Assembly (NCBI RefSeq): GCF_031198435.1
Contig: NZ_CP133548.1
Span: 4,188,001 to 4,252,000, forward strand
DNA from: Pleionea litopenaei
GTDB lineage: Bacteria > Pseudomonadota > Gammaproteobacteria > Enterobacterales > Kangiellaceae
DNA: 64,000 bases
Reading direction: 5' to 3'
Numbering within the stretch: position 1 is the stretch's first letter; each line of letters begins with the position of its first letter. The notes beneath the pieces are model-generated. The model saw only the letters and a list, made by a program, of their open reading frames with translations. It had not been told where the DNA came from and ran no database searches. The position numbers were made by a program, and so were the translations under genes. Of this stretch, positions 54,700 through 64,000 are shown in pieces.

Positions 54700-54705
54700 T
54701 ACAAT
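54700..54705 (+). promoter_or_regulatory. Possible -10 of the polysaccharide operon
   Basis: TACAAT 61 bases upstream of the ops element; a poor -35 (TTTCAA) lies 17 bases further up. Confidence 0.35.
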
Positions 54706-54739
54706 AGCGACCAAATTTTGAGAAGTGTTTCACACTTTT

Positions 54740-54777
54740 AGGCACTCTGATAGCCTGAAATCAGGGGCGGTAGCGTG
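54740..54777 (+). promoter_or_regulatory. JUMPstart/ops element
   Basis: The exact ops core GGCGGTAGCGTG is at 54766-54777. The preceding bases (GGCACTCTGATAGCC at 54741-54755, then AATCAGG) match the rest of the JUMPstart consensus well (compare GTGCTCTGGTAGC). It lies in the untranslated leader 62 bases before the first gene. Confidence 0.92.
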
Positions 54778-54838
54778 TCTAAAGCATGGCTGGGGTATAC
54801 TTATTGCCCAAAGCTTTACCAAAACAATAAGACGAAAG

Positions 54839-57382
54839 ATGATGAAATTTATTAAAATCGGATTTTTATTCCTATCTTGTTTCTCCCTTGTTAACGGTTC
54901 TGCAGCGCAAGCGTCGGTTGATCTATCACAAGCAAAGCAGATGTGTGCTAATGCGACCGCTCAACAAAAACAAATGGCGAAAGCGGCGGGTTATGATCTG
55001 GATTCTTTATGTACACAACTAAGTAACACCTCGGCGACTGCCGGCTTGTCTGCAGAAGGTGATAAATTGACTCAGTTGTCGGCGAGAAAATCGACTCAAG
55101 CTGAACAGCAACTGCTGATACCGGCGGAGCAGCACAACCCACTGTCGTTGTTTACTCCAGAGCAAATTGCCGCAATGACGCCAGAGCAATTAGCCAAAGT
55201 GATTGAGCAACTTCAGGAGCAAGAGCAAGTTGAAGAGAAAGAGCCTGTCAAACCCTTCGGCTATGAGTTATTTGCCGGCGAACCCGAAACTTTTACTCCA
55301 AATTTAAATGTACCGGTTCCTACAAACTATGTAATTGGCCCGGGTGATACCTTTCAAGTTCAATTGCTGGGCAAAAACAATCAGCTATTGACACTAGCCG
55401 TTGACCGAAATGGTCAGGTTTCTTTCCCGGAGTTGGGGCCGATTATGGTGACCGGCCTGACTTTTGATGCTGCGCGAGAACTGCTTAAAAGCCGCGTAAA
55501 CCAACAAATGATCGGGGTAGAGGCGAGTATCACTCTGGGTGAATTACGTTCGATTCAGGTGTTTGTTTTGGGTGAAGTCTATAAACCGGGCGCTTACACG
55601 GTATCGTCCCTTTCAACCATGACCAATGCGTTATTTGTGAGTGGTGGTGTTAATGACATTGGCTCACTTAGAAATATCCAACTAAAACGTCAAGGCAAAC
55701 TCATTTCATCGCTCGATTTGTATGATTTGTTATTAAAAGGTGACACACGTGATGATGCTCGCTTAATGCCCGGCGATGTGATTTACATTCCACCTGTTGG
55801 TACAACCGTCACCGTTGATGGCGCGGTTAAACGTCCTGCAATTTACGAATTGAAAAATGAAACGACCGTTAAGGAAGCTGTTGCAATAGCCGGAGGTTTA
55901 AGTGCAACGGCCTTTTCTAAAGAAGCTCAAATTTCCCGTATTGACGACAATGGGTTTACGACTTCATTACAAGTTGACCAGCCACAATCTTCCAGTGTTA
56001 AGGTCAAATCTGGCGATACCTTGATCATTCAGCAACGCGTTGAAGTGCGCCGCGGTGTGGTTAAATTATCGGGTCATGTGTATCGACCAAAACAAATGGC
56101 CTGGCGTTCTGGGTTACGGGTATCTGATCTTGTGCGATCGCTTGATACTTTAAAGTCACTCCCTCAGTTAAATAGCGCCATTTTAGTACGAGAAACTTTG
56201 CCGTTAAGAACCTTGACCATAGAGGTAGTTAATCTCAACCAAGCCATGGCAAAGAAAGGTTCTAATTTTGATACTGTTCTACAGCCTCAAGATGAACTAA
56301 TTGTTCTCGGCTTTACTGAAGAGCGCAATGAACAGCTAGAGGCCTTAATTGAAGCATTAGAAAAGCAAGCTTCTGCAGGGCACAGTGCTAAGTTAGTGTC
56401 GGTATCAGGGTTAGTTCGTTTTCCAGGTCGTTATCCATTGGCCGTAAATATGAATGCAAGGGAGCTAATTGAAATGGCTGGGGGGTTAGCAGAGTCAGCC
56501 TACTCCCTTAACAGTGAAGTGACCCGAATTTCTCTTGCCGATCCTGAAAATACCAAAGTCGAGCATCATTTTATTGACCTAACTGATACGAATAACCAAT
56601 TTAAACTGCAGTCTCGAGACGTACTCAACGTTCGCCAAAGACCAGAATACAGAGAGTTTGCTACTGTTGAAGTCAGAGGAGAGGTGAAGTTTCCGGGCGT
56701 CTACCGAATTAAAAAAGGAGAAACGCTTCGCGATTTAATGAAACGTGTTGGAGGCTTTTCTGATTTTGCTCATATTGAAGCTGTGTTATTTACTCGAGCG
56801 GAATTAAAAGAAAGAGAAGAAAAACAGTTACAACAACTTCAAGAAAAGCTGAAAGCCGATATTGCCAACTCACAGTTAGAACAGTCTAACGTAGGCAAGA
56901 GTGCAAATTTATCGTCTCTTGAACAGCTTTCTGAAAACTTAGGCTCAACAGAAGCTCTAGGACGACTGGTTATTGACATGGAGTCGATTCTAAACGGCAA
57001 GTCTGAAGATGTTATTTTAAAAGACGGAGATAGTTTAGTTGTACCTGCATTCCGACAGGAGGTTAGTGTTGTTGGTGAGGTTCAATACCCAACTTCGCAT
57101 TTGTTCGACCCTTATTTAACCTTTGAAGAATACATTCAGCGTAGTGGAGGTGAAACTGACAAATCTGATGATGAGCGAATTTATATCGTCAAAGCAGATG
57201 GATCAGTTGTTCTCCCTTACCGATCCGGTTGGGTTAACGCGATTGGCGTTGAAATTGAGCCTGGCGATACGATCGTAGTTCCACTGGATGTTAATGCTAC
57301 TAATGACCTAGCACTGTGGACGCAAGTCAGTCAAATAATTTATCAGCTTGCACTTGGAGCTGCAGCAATCAGTCGACTGTAA
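54839..57382 (+). CDS. Wza-like polysaccharide export protein with multiple SLBB domains
   Basis: 848 residues from the ATG at 54839 (a second ATG follows immediately). A signal peptide ends near AAQAS; there is no lipobox. The poly-export domain begins near NYVIGPGDTFQVQLLGKN (about 165) and is followed by several SLBB/beta-grasp repeats: VFVLGEVYKPGAYTV, VTVDGAVKRPAIYEL, VSGLVRFPGRYPL, VEVRGEVKFPGVYRI, VSVVGEVQYPTSHLF. A coiled-coil insert lies near 695-735. The protein is more than twice the length of E. coli Wza. The in-frame start upstream at 54725 would place the ops site inside the gene and is rejected. Confidence 0.9.
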   Translation: MMKFIKIGFLFLSCFSLVNGSAAQASVDLSQAKQMCANATAQQKQMAKAAGYDLDSLCTQLSNTSATAGLSAEGDKLTQLSARKSTQAEQQLLIPAEQHNPLSLFTPEQIAAMTPEQLAKVIEQLQEQEQVEEKEPVKPFGYELFAGEPETFTPNLNVPVPTNYVIGPGDTFQVQLLGKNNQLLTLAVDRNGQVSFPELGPIMVTGLTFDAARELLKSRVNQQMIGVEASITLGELRSIQVFVLGEVYKPGAYTVSSLSTMTNALFVSGGVNDIGSLRNIQLKRQGKLISSLDLYDLLLKGDTRDDARLMPGDVIYIPPVGTTVTVDGAVKRPAIYELKNETTVKEAVAIAGGLSATAFSKEAQISRIDDNGFTTSLQVDQPQSSSVKVKSGDTLIIQQRVEVRRGVVKLSGHVYRPKQMAWRSGLRVSDLVRSLDTLKSLPQLNSAILVRETLPLRTLTIEVVNLNQAMAKKGSNFDTVLQPQDELIVLGFTEERNEQLEALIEALEKQASAGHSAKLVSVSGLVRFPGRYPLAVNMNARELIEMAGGLAESAYSLNSEVTRISLADPENTKVEHHFIDLTDTNNQFKLQSRDVLNVRQRPEYREFATVEVRGEVKFPGVYRIKKGETLRDLMKRVGGFSDFAHIEAVLFTRAELKEREEKQLQQLQEKLKADIANSQLEQSNVGKSANLSSLEQLSENLGSTEALGRLVIDMESILNGKSEDVILKDGDSLVVPAFRQEVSVVGEVQYPTSHLFDPYLTFEEYIQRSGGETDKSDDERIYIVKADGSVVLPYRSGWVNAIGVEIEPGDTIVVPLDVNATNDLALWTQVSQIIYQLALGAAAISRL

Positions 57383-57438
57383 TTTAAACTTAATAGTGAT
57401 TAACTAAATCTTAATTAAACTAGATATTTTTAGGGATT

Positions 57439-58947
57439 ATGAAAAAACTTTTCTTAATGTGTTTATGGTTAACTTTGACTGGTGTGCCGCTAACAGGTCG
57501 AACTGAGCCTTTCATCAAGACCGACGATGCTTGGCTAAGAGCGGATATTGAAACTCTTGCGAATATAGGCGTGATTAAATCTCCTGTTTCAACTTATCCG
57601 TTAACATGGGGGCCTATACTCAAAGATTTGAGTGAAGTTAAATTAAATAATATTTCTGAACAATATCATACAACTTACTTTCGAGTGCTGCGTAAAGGCA
57701 GAAGTGAAACCGGTAAAAACAGCAATTACTCTGAAATTCGCGCAAATGTCTCGCAAGAAAATCAAATGTTTCGATATTTTGGTGACTCGGCCAGAGGTGA
57801 AAGAGAGTTGTCAACGCGAGTCACCGGAATGAGCAATAATTTTGCGTGGAATCTAGAAGTAACTTTATCTCCAGACTCGATTGATGGAGACGACAAACGA
57901 TTTGATGGAAGTTATTTTTCGGCCATTGCTGGAAACTGGATATTTTCTATCGGACAGATTGAGAAGTGGTGGGGGCCTGGTTATCAACATTCTATTATTA
58001 TGTCGAATAATGCCAAGCCAACACCTGCGTTTATGTTTCAACGAAATTATTCTGAGCCATTTGAAACGCCTTTGTTAAGTTGGATGGGACCTTGGACTTT
58101 AACTTCGTTTGTTGGGATGTTAGATGATAGTCGAGTGGTCAATGATGCAAAACTTTTAGGTTTAAGTCTTTCCTTTAAACCACTTCAAAGTTTGGAGATT
58201 GGCTTAAGACGAACTGCACAATGGGGAGGCGACGGTCGACCCGAGAATTTCGACTCGTTTACTGATTTGTTAATTGGTTTAGATAACTGCGATGAAGGCA
58301 ACTTAACCTGCGATGATGAGTTTTCTGAACCGGGAAATCAGTTAGCGGGAATTGACGTAACTTGGAGGCCACTCACATCGATTCCAGGAGCTTTATATTT
58401 TCAAACCGTTGGAGAAGATGAGGCCGGATACATGCCTTCGAAAAAGTCTTGGATGTATGGTGCAAGTTTTCCTTTGCTATTTAACGATAGCCCAATCACC
58501 GTAAATTTTGAAGTTATTGATACGAGTGTTGATGGAGATGGTAATGACCCTAGTATACCATTCACAGGTTACAATGTTCTCTACGAGCACTCTATTTACA
58601 GTACTGGTTACCGTTATCGTGACCGTTCGATAGGCTCAACTCTGGATAACGATTCTGTAGGAAAGCACCTCTCGATGATTTATGAGTCTACAGACTATGG
58701 AAAATTCGTCATACGACTTTCTAATTTAAATATCAATCAGGATAATGAAGATCGCCCAGGAGTAGGTGGAAATTATGTTTCTTCGAACGAACTGGAATTT
58801 TCTGAAATAATTGTTCGATGGAACTGGAAAACCTCTGGATATGGCGAGTTTACCTACACGGGAATTTTTAGAGATGAGCAAGTGATAAGTAATCTAGGTG
58901 CCTTAGACAAACAGTCGTTAGGCATTGAGTGGAAGTATAAGTTTTAA
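57439..58947 (+). CDS. Capsule assembly protein Wzi family
   Basis: 502 residues with a signal peptide (LFLMCLWLTLTGVPLTG). Repeated amphipathic strands end in Phe (IEWKYKF), as in an outer-membrane barrel. Family marks are WWGPGYQHSIIMSNNA, FQRNYSEPFETPLLSW and SLEIGLRRTAQWGG. Wzi proteins attach or organise surface polysaccharide. Position behind the Wza-like gene fits. Confidence 0.85.
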   Translation: MKKLFLMCLWLTLTGVPLTGRTEPFIKTDDAWLRADIETLANIGVIKSPVSTYPLTWGPILKDLSEVKLNNISEQYHTTYFRVLRKGRSETGKNSNYSEIRANVSQENQMFRYFGDSARGERELSTRVTGMSNNFAWNLEVTLSPDSIDGDDKRFDGSYFSAIAGNWIFSIGQIEKWWGPGYQHSIIMSNNAKPTPAFMFQRNYSEPFETPLLSWMGPWTLTSFVGMLDDSRVVNDAKLLGLSLSFKPLQSLEIGLRRTAQWGGDGRPENFDSFTDLLIGLDNCDEGNLTCDDEFSEPGNQLAGIDVTWRPLTSIPGALYFQTVGEDEAGYMPSKKSWMYGASFPLLFNDSPITVNFEVIDTSVDGDGNDPSIPFTGYNVLYEHSIYSTGYRYRDRSIGSTLDNDSVGKHLSMIYESTDYGKFVIRLSNLNINQDNEDRPGVGGNYVSSNELEFSEIIVRWNWKTSGYGEFTYTGIFRDEQVISNLGALDKQSLGIEWKYKF

Positions 58948-59008
58948 GACCTAAAAACGGATAGCTGTCTGACAGTAGGGTTGCAGCTTAGATAAGAGAG
59001 ATAATTGG

Positions 59009-59932
59009 ATGACTAAAAATAGCGTCTTAGAAGAAAAGCAAATTGAGTTGTTGGATTTAATTAAAATAGTTTTCCAATATAAGTGGTATATAAGTGTCGT
59101 TGTAGTATTATTTGCTGCGTTTTCGGTAACCTACTCGCTTCTGGCAACTCCTATCTATACTTCAACTGCAATCGTTGCTCCAAACTCCCAAGCTGGTGAC
59201 TCTATGTCTAAAATTGCCGGTCAATTTGGAGGATTAGCTTCAATAGCTGGGATTGATCTTGGTGGCGGCGGAAATGATGATAAAGTTGATATTGCTCTTA
59301 AGGTCTTAACGACTTGGGGTTATATCGAAACTTTTGTTGAAAAACATGATTTAGCAAAAGATCTTTTAGCCGTTGAGAAGTGGAACAAAAACACTCGCAA
59401 AGTTATATATAACCCTGATGTTTACGATAGTGAGTCGGGTAAGTGGAAAGGAGAGTATGCCGAAGCACCTCCCTCTAGCTGGATTCTCTATGCTGAATTC
59501 TTGCTGCATATTAATGTTGCTGAAGACAAAAATAGCAGCTTTATTGAAATTTCGATTGAGCACGAATCACCTGATATTGCTAAAAAATGGGTCGATTTAA
59601 TTATTAAAGACATTAATGACTACATGCGCGAAGTTGATGAAAAAGAAGCGCGAAATAAAATTAGTTATTTAGAAAAACAAATTTCTGAAACCAATATCGC
59701 TGAAATGAGAACTATTTTTTATCAGTTATTAGAACAACAGTCAAAGACATTAATGCTTGCAGATGTTAGTGATGAATATGTATTAAAAACGATTAGTAGT
59801 GCGAAAGTGGCTGAAGAGAGAACTCGACCAAAGCGAGCCGTTATTGTTGTTATTTCAACATTCTTAGGTGGCATGTTTGCTGTTTTTACTGCAATTCTTT
59901 ATGGCGTCTTTCGACGAGAACAATCTAAATAG
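59009..59932 (+). CDS. wzz: Wzz-type chain-length determinant
   Basis: 307 residues. Two membrane helices (about 29-49 and 278-300) flank a periplasmic part with coiled coil. The start IELLDLIKIVFQYKWYI and the proline-rich end ERTRPKRAVIVVIS are typical. A Gly-rich stretch (GQFGGLASIAGIDLGGGGN) follows the first helix. No tyrosine-kinase domain is attached, so it is a Wzz rather than Wzc protein. It sets polymer length. Confidence 0.88.
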   Translation: MTKNSVLEEKQIELLDLIKIVFQYKWYISVVVVLFAAFSVTYSLLATPIYTSTAIVAPNSQAGDSMSKIAGQFGGLASIAGIDLGGGGNDDKVDIALKVLTTWGYIETFVEKHDLAKDLLAVEKWNKNTRKVIYNPDVYDSESGKWKGEYAEAPPSSWILYAEFLLHINVAEDKNSSFIEISIEHESPDIAKKWVDLIIKDINDYMREVDEKEARNKISYLEKQISETNIAEMRTIFYQLLEQQSKTLMLADVSDEYVLKTISSAKVAEERTRPKRAVIVVISTFLGGMFAVFTAILYGVFRREQSK

Positions 59933-59960
59933 TTCACTCTATAATTTGAAGTAGGATTAA

Positions 59961-61028
59961 ATGAAAGTATTAGTCACTGGGGGAGCAGGGTTTATTGGCT
60001 CCGCTCTCATAAGATATTTGGTATTAGAAGAAAAGATATCGGTCATTAATCTAGACAAGCTTACTTACGCTGGCAATTTAAACTCTCTTAAAGAAGTCGA
60101 AGGCAACAGCCTTTATCAATTTGTAAAGGGAGATATTTGCAATAGTGAGCTTTTAGACCAGATTTTAGAGCAGCAACAGCCAACAGGAATCATACACCTA
60201 GCCGCTGAAAGCCATGTTGATCGGAGTTTGGATGCTCCTGATGCGTTTATAGATACTAACATTGTAGGAACCTTCCAGTTATTAAAGGCCGCCAGAAAAT
60301 ACTTTAGTACTTTAACGGAAGAGTTGAAAAAAACGTTTAAGTTTCATCATGTCTCTACTGATGAAGTTTATGGTGACTTAGCAGATAGTGGGTTGCTATT
60401 TACTGAAGAGACAAGCTACGACCCTAGCTCTCCATATTCTGCATCTAAAGCGGCTTCTGATCATTTGGTCCGGGCATGGGGGCGAAGTTATGGATTGCCG
60501 ATAGTCGTAACAAACTGTTCGAATAATTATGGCCCTTATCACTTTCCCGAAAAGTTGATCCCACATGTCATTCTAAATGCTGTTTTTGGTAAGCCGATTC
60601 CAGTGTATGGTGATGGATCGCAAGTTCGAGATTGGTTGTATGTTGAAGACCATGCTCGAGCACTTTTTACCGTGTTCAAAAATGGCAAGTTAAACAGTAC
60701 TTACAATATCGGCGGTCACAATGAAAAGACAAATTTAGAAGTAGTAAAAAAGATTTGTGAAGTATTAGAGCGATTAAAGCCTGAGAAGCCAAATGGGATT
60801 GGTAATTATTCTGAGTTAATAGAATTTGTTAAGGATCGTCCGGGTCATGACATTCGATATGCGATAGACGCTTCAAAAATTGCAAAAGAACTAAACTGGT
60901 CGCCAATAGAATCTTTTGAGACTGGAATCGAAAAAACAGTTCAGTGGTATTTAGAGAATTCATGGTGGTGGTCAGACGTTCTTAACCATAAATATGAACT
61001 AAGTAGACTAGGAGATAAAACGGTTTGA
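59961..61028 (+). CDS. rfbB: dTDP-glucose 4,6-dehydratase
   Basis: 355 residues, extended [15 protein letters not shown] at the start, AAESHVDRS, the catalytic TDEVYGD triad part, [12 protein letters not shown], and [14 protein letters not shown]. Second enzyme of dTDP-deoxysugar synthesis. It overlaps rfbA by 4 bases. Confidence 0.96.
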   Translation: MKVLVTGGAGFIGSALIRYLVLEEKISVINLDKLTYAGNLNSLKEVEGNSLYQFVKGDICNSELLDQILEQQQPTGIIHLAAESHVDRSLDAPDAFIDTNIVGTFQLLKAARKYFSTLTEELKKTFKFHHVSTDEVYGDLADSGLLFTEETSYDPSSPYSASKAASDHLVRAWGRSYGLPIVVTNCSNNYGPYHFPEKLIPHVILNAVFGKPIPVYGDGSQVRDWLYVEDHARALFTVFKNGKLNSTYNIGGHNEKTNLEVVKKICEVLERLKPEKPNGIGNYSELIEFVKDRPGHDIRYAIDASKIAKELNWSPIESFETGIEKTVQWYLENSWWWSDVLNHKYELSRLGDKTV

Positions 61029-61906
61029 GTAAGTATAAAGGGATAATCTTAGCTGGAGGAACGGGGTCTCGATTGTTTCCCATAACTCTTGGAGTATCGA
61101 AACAGTTATTACCTATTTATGACAAACCGATGATTTATTACCCTTTATCTGTGCTAATGCTTGCGGGTATTCGGGATATTTTAGTTATTACCACTGAAAG
61201 TGATCTGTCTGCCTATAAAAACCTTTTAGGCAACGGTAGTCAGTTTGGTTTAGCCATTGATTACAAAGTACAGCCCAGTCCAGATGGATTAGCGCAAGCA
61301 TTCATCATAGGTGAAGAGTTTATAGGCAACGATAATGTCGCTTTGGTTCTTGGCGATAATATTTTTTATGGCCAGCATTTTTCCGATAAATTGAAGTTAG
61401 CGACTCAAACCACTACAGGAGCTACCATTTTTGGCTATCACGTAACTGATCCTGAACGCTTTGGAGTTGTTGATTTTGATGTTAATGGTAAAGTTCTATC
61501 GATTGAAGAGAAACCTCAGTCTCCCAAGTCACATTACGCAGTGACAGGTTTATACTTTTATGACAATGATGTCATTTCCATAGCAAAGGGGTTGAAGCCT
61601 TCCGCGAGGGGTGAACTCGAAATTACCGATGTAAACAAAGCTTACCTAAGTAGAGGTGATCTCAACGTAAGTTTACTTGGAAGAGGATTTGCTTGGCTCG
61701 ATACAGGTACGCATGAGTCATTACTTGAAGCTGGACAGTTTGTGCAAACGATTGAGCATCGGCAAGGACTAAAAATTGCTTGTTTAGAAGAAATTGCTCT
61801 TCACAATGGTTGGATAACCAAAGAGCAGGTTGAACAAATCGCTTCAAAGATAAAAAGTAGTACGTACGGGCTTTATCTTCAAAGTTTACTAAGGGACGGA
61901 AAATGA
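61025..61906 (+). CDS. rfbA: Glucose-1-phosphate thymidylyltransferase
   Basis: 293 residues. [53 protein letters not shown] and the late [13 protein letters not shown] are diagnostic. TTG start at 61025 overlaps the rfbB stop and matches the family N-terminus. It produces dTDP-glucose, the substrate of RfbB. Confidence 0.96.
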   Translation: MSKYKGIILAGGTGSRLFPITLGVSKQLLPIYDKPMIYYPLSVLMLAGIRDILVITTESDLSAYKNLLGNGSQFGLAIDYKVQPSPDGLAQAFIIGEEFIGNDNVALVLGDNIFYGQHFSDKLKLATQTTTGATIFGYHVTDPERFGVVDFDVNGKVLSIEEKPQSPKSHYAVTGLYFYDNDVISIAKGLKPSARGELEITDVNKAYLSRGDLNVSLLGRGFAWLDTGTHESLLEAGQFVQTIEHRQGLKIACLEEIALHNGWITKEQVEQIASKIKSSTYGLYLQSLLRDGK

Positions 61907-62451
61907 AACTTGTAGAGAAAGCACTTGGTGATGTTGCCCTGTTTGAATCGACGGTTTTTGGTGATGATAGAGGTTTTTTCTTTGAAAGCTATAACGAGAA
62001 AGTATTCAACGAATTAGTTGGATACAAGGTCACTTTTAAACAGGATAATCACTCTAAGTCTCAAAAAGGAGTGCTTAGAGGGCTGCATTATCAATTGAAT
62101 TCACCTCAAGGTAAGTTAGTGCGCGTAATCAAGGGAAGTGTGTTTGATGTAGCGGTTGATTTAAGAAGGTGCTCTAGTACATTTGGTCAATGGTATGGAG
62201 TAACTTTAAGTAGCGAAAATAAGAACTTAATTTGGGTACCGCCCGGGTTTGCGCATGGTTTCGTCGTATTAGAAGATGAAACTGAAGTTTTATATAAAGC
62301 AACGGAGTTTTACGCTCCTAAAGATGAGTATTCAATCTTATATAATGATCAAGATATAGGTATTAATTGGCCGAAGTTAGACTCTGAAATACTATTGTCA
62401 GCGAAAGATACTAATGGGCTAACTTTTGCTGCGGCCCCATATTTTAAGTGA
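61903..62451 (+). CDS. rfbC: dTDP-4-dehydrorhamnose 3,5-epimerase
   Basis: 182 residues, cupin fold. [32 protein letters not shown] with the catalytic His, and [13 protein letters not shown]. It overlaps rfbA by 4 bases. The partner reductase RfbD is not found in the visible part of the cluster. Confidence 0.95.
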   Translation: MKLVEKALGDVALFESTVFGDDRGFFFESYNEKVFNELVGYKVTFKQDNHSKSQKGVLRGLHYQLNSPQGKLVRVIKGSVFDVAVDLRRCSSTFGQWYGVTLSSENKNLIWVPPGFAHGFVVLEDETEVLYKATEFYAPKDEYSILYNDQDIGINWPKLDSEILLSAKDTNGLTFAAAPYFK

Positions 62452-62458
62452 GAGAAAA

Positions 62459-63592
62459 ATGTCGATACAATTGTTTACCCCGAATTTCCGTGTTGAAGAA
62501 TGTCTAGAAGAGGTTCGTGAATGCCTTGAAAAAGGTTGGACTGGTCTAGGCTTTAAAACTCAAGAAATAGAAGAAAAATGGAAAGAATATACGAAGCTGC
62601 CTTATGCTCACTTCTTGTCTTCTGCTACCGCTGGTCTTCATTTAGCTCTAGAGATTTTCAAGAGAGAAAACGGCTGGGACAATGATGATGAAGTCATTAC
62701 TACACCACTAACCTTCATCTCGACAAATCATGCAATTCTTTATGCGGATATGAAGCCTGTGTTTGCTGATGTCGATGAATATCTATGCTTGTGCCCTGAG
62801 AGTGTTGAAAAAGCCATAACAAGTAAAACCAAAGCGTTAATTTTTGTTGGCATAGGTGGTAATGCGGGGCAGTATAATCGTATTAGAGAACTTTGTACGA
62901 AGCACAATATCAAGTTGGTCTTAGATGCCGCTCATATGGCTGGCACTAGAATTAATGGAAATCATGCTGGATTCGATGCCGACGTTTCTGTTTTTAGTTT
63001 TCAAGCAGTAAAAAATTTACCAACTGCTGATTCCGGAATGATTTGCTTCCAAGATGAAGCATTGGACAAACGAGCTCGAAAATTATCATGGTTAGGTATT
63101 GATAAAGACACCTTCGCTCGATCTGCGAACAAAGGGGCTTATAAATGGCGGTATGATGTCGATGAAATAGGCTATAAGTATCATGGTAATTCTATTATGG
63201 CTGGTTTAGCACTTGTAGGTTTGAAATATTTAGACAGAGATAACGCTTTTAGAAGGCAGTTGGCATCTTGGTATCGTAGTGAACTAAAAGATTGTGATGG
63301 TTTGACTGTCGTTCCGGTTTCGGGAGACTGTGAGTCTTCTCATCATTTAATACAAATTCGTGTTCAAAATAGAGATTCGGTTTTACAGAAATTAAATGAC
63401 GCACAGATATATCCTGGCGTTCATTACAGCTCTAATATTGAATATGGACCTTACAAGCGAGAGTTAAGTGACTTTCCGAAGTCAACGGCAGCTAGTAACG
63501 AAATTATTTCATTACCTATGCATATGAATTTAACTTTTAATGATGTCGTAGCGATCACAACTGAATTAAAACGCATTGTCTCTGCTTCTTAA
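62459..63592 (+). CDS. DegT/DnrJ/EryC1/StrS-family sugar aminotransferase
   Basis: 377 residues. SSATAGLHLALEI, ITTPLTFISTNHAIL, DAAHMAGTRI and the PLP lysine in FSFQAVKNLPTADSGM identify the family, which transfers an amino group to nucleotide-linked keto sugars. The ATG at 62459 has GAGAGAA in front; an earlier in-frame start at 62426 would overlap rfbC by 26 bases and adds residues foreign to the family. Substrate cannot be read from the sequence; a dTDP- or UDP-keto sugar is likely. Confidence 0.9.
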   Translation: MSIQLFTPNFRVEECLEEVRECLEKGWTGLGFKTQEIEEKWKEYTKLPYAHFLSSATAGLHLALEIFKRENGWDNDDEVITTPLTFISTNHAILYADMKPVFADVDEYLCLCPESVEKAITSKTKALIFVGIGGNAGQYNRIRELCTKHNIKLVLDAAHMAGTRINGNHAGFDADVSVFSFQAVKNLPTADSGMICFQDEALDKRARKLSWLGIDKDTFARSANKGAYKWRYDVDEIGYKYHGNSIMAGLALVGLKYLDRDNAFRRQLASWYRSELKDCDGLTVVPVSGDCESSHHLIQIRVQNRDSVLQKLNDAQIYPGVHYSSNIEYGPYKRELSDFPKSTAASNEIISLPMHMNLTFNDVVAITTELKRIVSAS

Positions 63593-63607
63593 ACGCACGG
63601 TGAAGTT

Positions 63608-64000
63608 ATGAATGAAGAGCAAAAAGTTTCAGTAATATTAGTTAACTATAATCAACTGGAATATACGATAAAGTGTGTACAGTCGATTTTAAATTCAAAT
63701 TACTCAAACTTCGAGATAGTCATTATTGATAATTGCTCTAGAGACGAGATTTACAGTTCGCTTGTTGATAGTTTTAAAGAGTACGACAAAGTTAATCTTG
63801 TTAGGAGTGATACGAATTTAGGGTACGTTGGAGGCGTTAATCTAGGATTGGCACTTTCGTCAAAAGCTAGTCCCGAGTATTTTTTAATAATGAACAATGA
63901 CACCTTGATAGCTCAAGAGTCAATGGGAACTTTTGTAGAAACCTGCAAGCGACACGGTAACAAAATCATTGTATCTGGAAAGGTCTATAATTACGGCACA
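63608..64000 (+). CDS. Family 2 glycosyltransferase, N-terminal part (cut by window end)
   Basis: 131 residues to the edge. VSVILVNYNQLEYTIKCVQSIL, IVIIDNCSRDE, SDTNLGYVGGVNLGL and YFLIMNNDT form the GT-A fold nucleotide-sugar site of rhamnosyltransferase-like GT2 enzymes. It is the first glycosyltransferase of the cluster, which evidently goes on past the window. Confidence 0.9.
   Translation, partial: MNEEQKVSVILVNYNQLEYTIKCVQSILNSNYSNFEIVIIDNCSRDEIYSSLVDSFKEYDKVNLVRSDTNLGYVGGVNLGLALSSKASPEYFLIMNNDTLIAQESMGTFVETCKRHGNKIIVSGKVYNYGT

Noticed and set aside
54725-54838. Longer N-terminus for the Wza-like protein
   Set aside because: It would put the JUMPstart/ops leader inside the coding region and place 38 residues before a normal signal peptide.

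Overview
The window looks like chromosomal DNA from a moderately AT-rich gammaproteobacterium, probably a marine or aquatic one. The evidence is the gyrA-serC, cmk-rpsA-ihfB-lapA-lapB-pyrF and mtaD-ubiG-mupP gene orders, a marine-type dedicated-sortase regulatory set (pdsO/R/S), a rhombosortase and an RfaH/ops-controlled polysaccharide locus. The core order resembles the Pseudomonas block diguanylate cyclase - yciK - mupP - ubiG - mtaD - gyrA - serC - (pheA-hisC-aroA) - cmk - rpsA - ihfB as I remember it. Genus cannot be fixed from sequence alone; Kangiellaceae-like or Alteromonadales-like lineages are plausible.

Layout. 1-2.2 kb: end of a diguanylate-cyclase-like gene, a frameshifted yciK and an unknown protein, all on the minus strand. 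2.2-6.1 kb: pdsO (minus) divergent from pdsR-pdsS, with no sortase or sortase substrate beside them. 6.2-10.3 kb: an aromatic/aspartate aminotransferase, then minus-strand mtaD-ubiG-mupP. 10.6-14.5 kb: gyrA and serC. 14.6-16.5 kb: a BlaI-type repressor with an M56 membrane protease fused to an M23 peptidoglycan-peptidase domain.

16.9-37.0 kb is a Tad (Flp) pilus island at the point where pheA/aroA genes would be expected between serC and cmk. Its front end is present twice. The first copy (about 17.4-22.0 kb) is decaying: its Flp pilin gene has an amber codon, the TadG-like gene has lost its 5' end and carries a frameshift, and remnants of small genes remain. The second copy (about 22.2-26.8 kb) is intact and leads into the assembly genes: pilin-like proteins, CpaB/RcpC, secretin RcpA, an FHA-TadA ATPase fusion, TadB, TadC, a DUF192 protein, lipoprotein TadD, TadE and a third OmpA-type protein. 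TadZ, RcpB and the prepilin peptidase are absent from the window. A family of small secreted proteins with two conserved cysteines is embedded in both copies.

37.1-42.8 kb: cmk, rpsA, ihfB, lapA, lapB, pyrF and a ComEA-like protein with clear terminators. 43.1-51.1 kb: manC (behind short tandem repeats), pgi, a rhombosortase, tRNA-Asn, uvrB, galE and tRNA-Val. 51.1-53.1 kb: a non-coding repeat zone, with a 59-bp direct repeat that includes the tRNA-Val 3' end, followed by four and a bit tandem units of 320-495 bp whose hairpins are conserved by compensatory change. 53.4-64.0 kb: an MlaC-like protein, rfaH, a textbook JUMPstart/ops element, and an exopolysaccharide/O-antigen operon (Wza-like, Wzi, Wzz, rfbB, rfbA, rfbC, a sugar aminotransferase and a glycosyltransferase cut by the window end). 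manC, pgi and galE supply sugar-nucleotide precursors for such a polymer.
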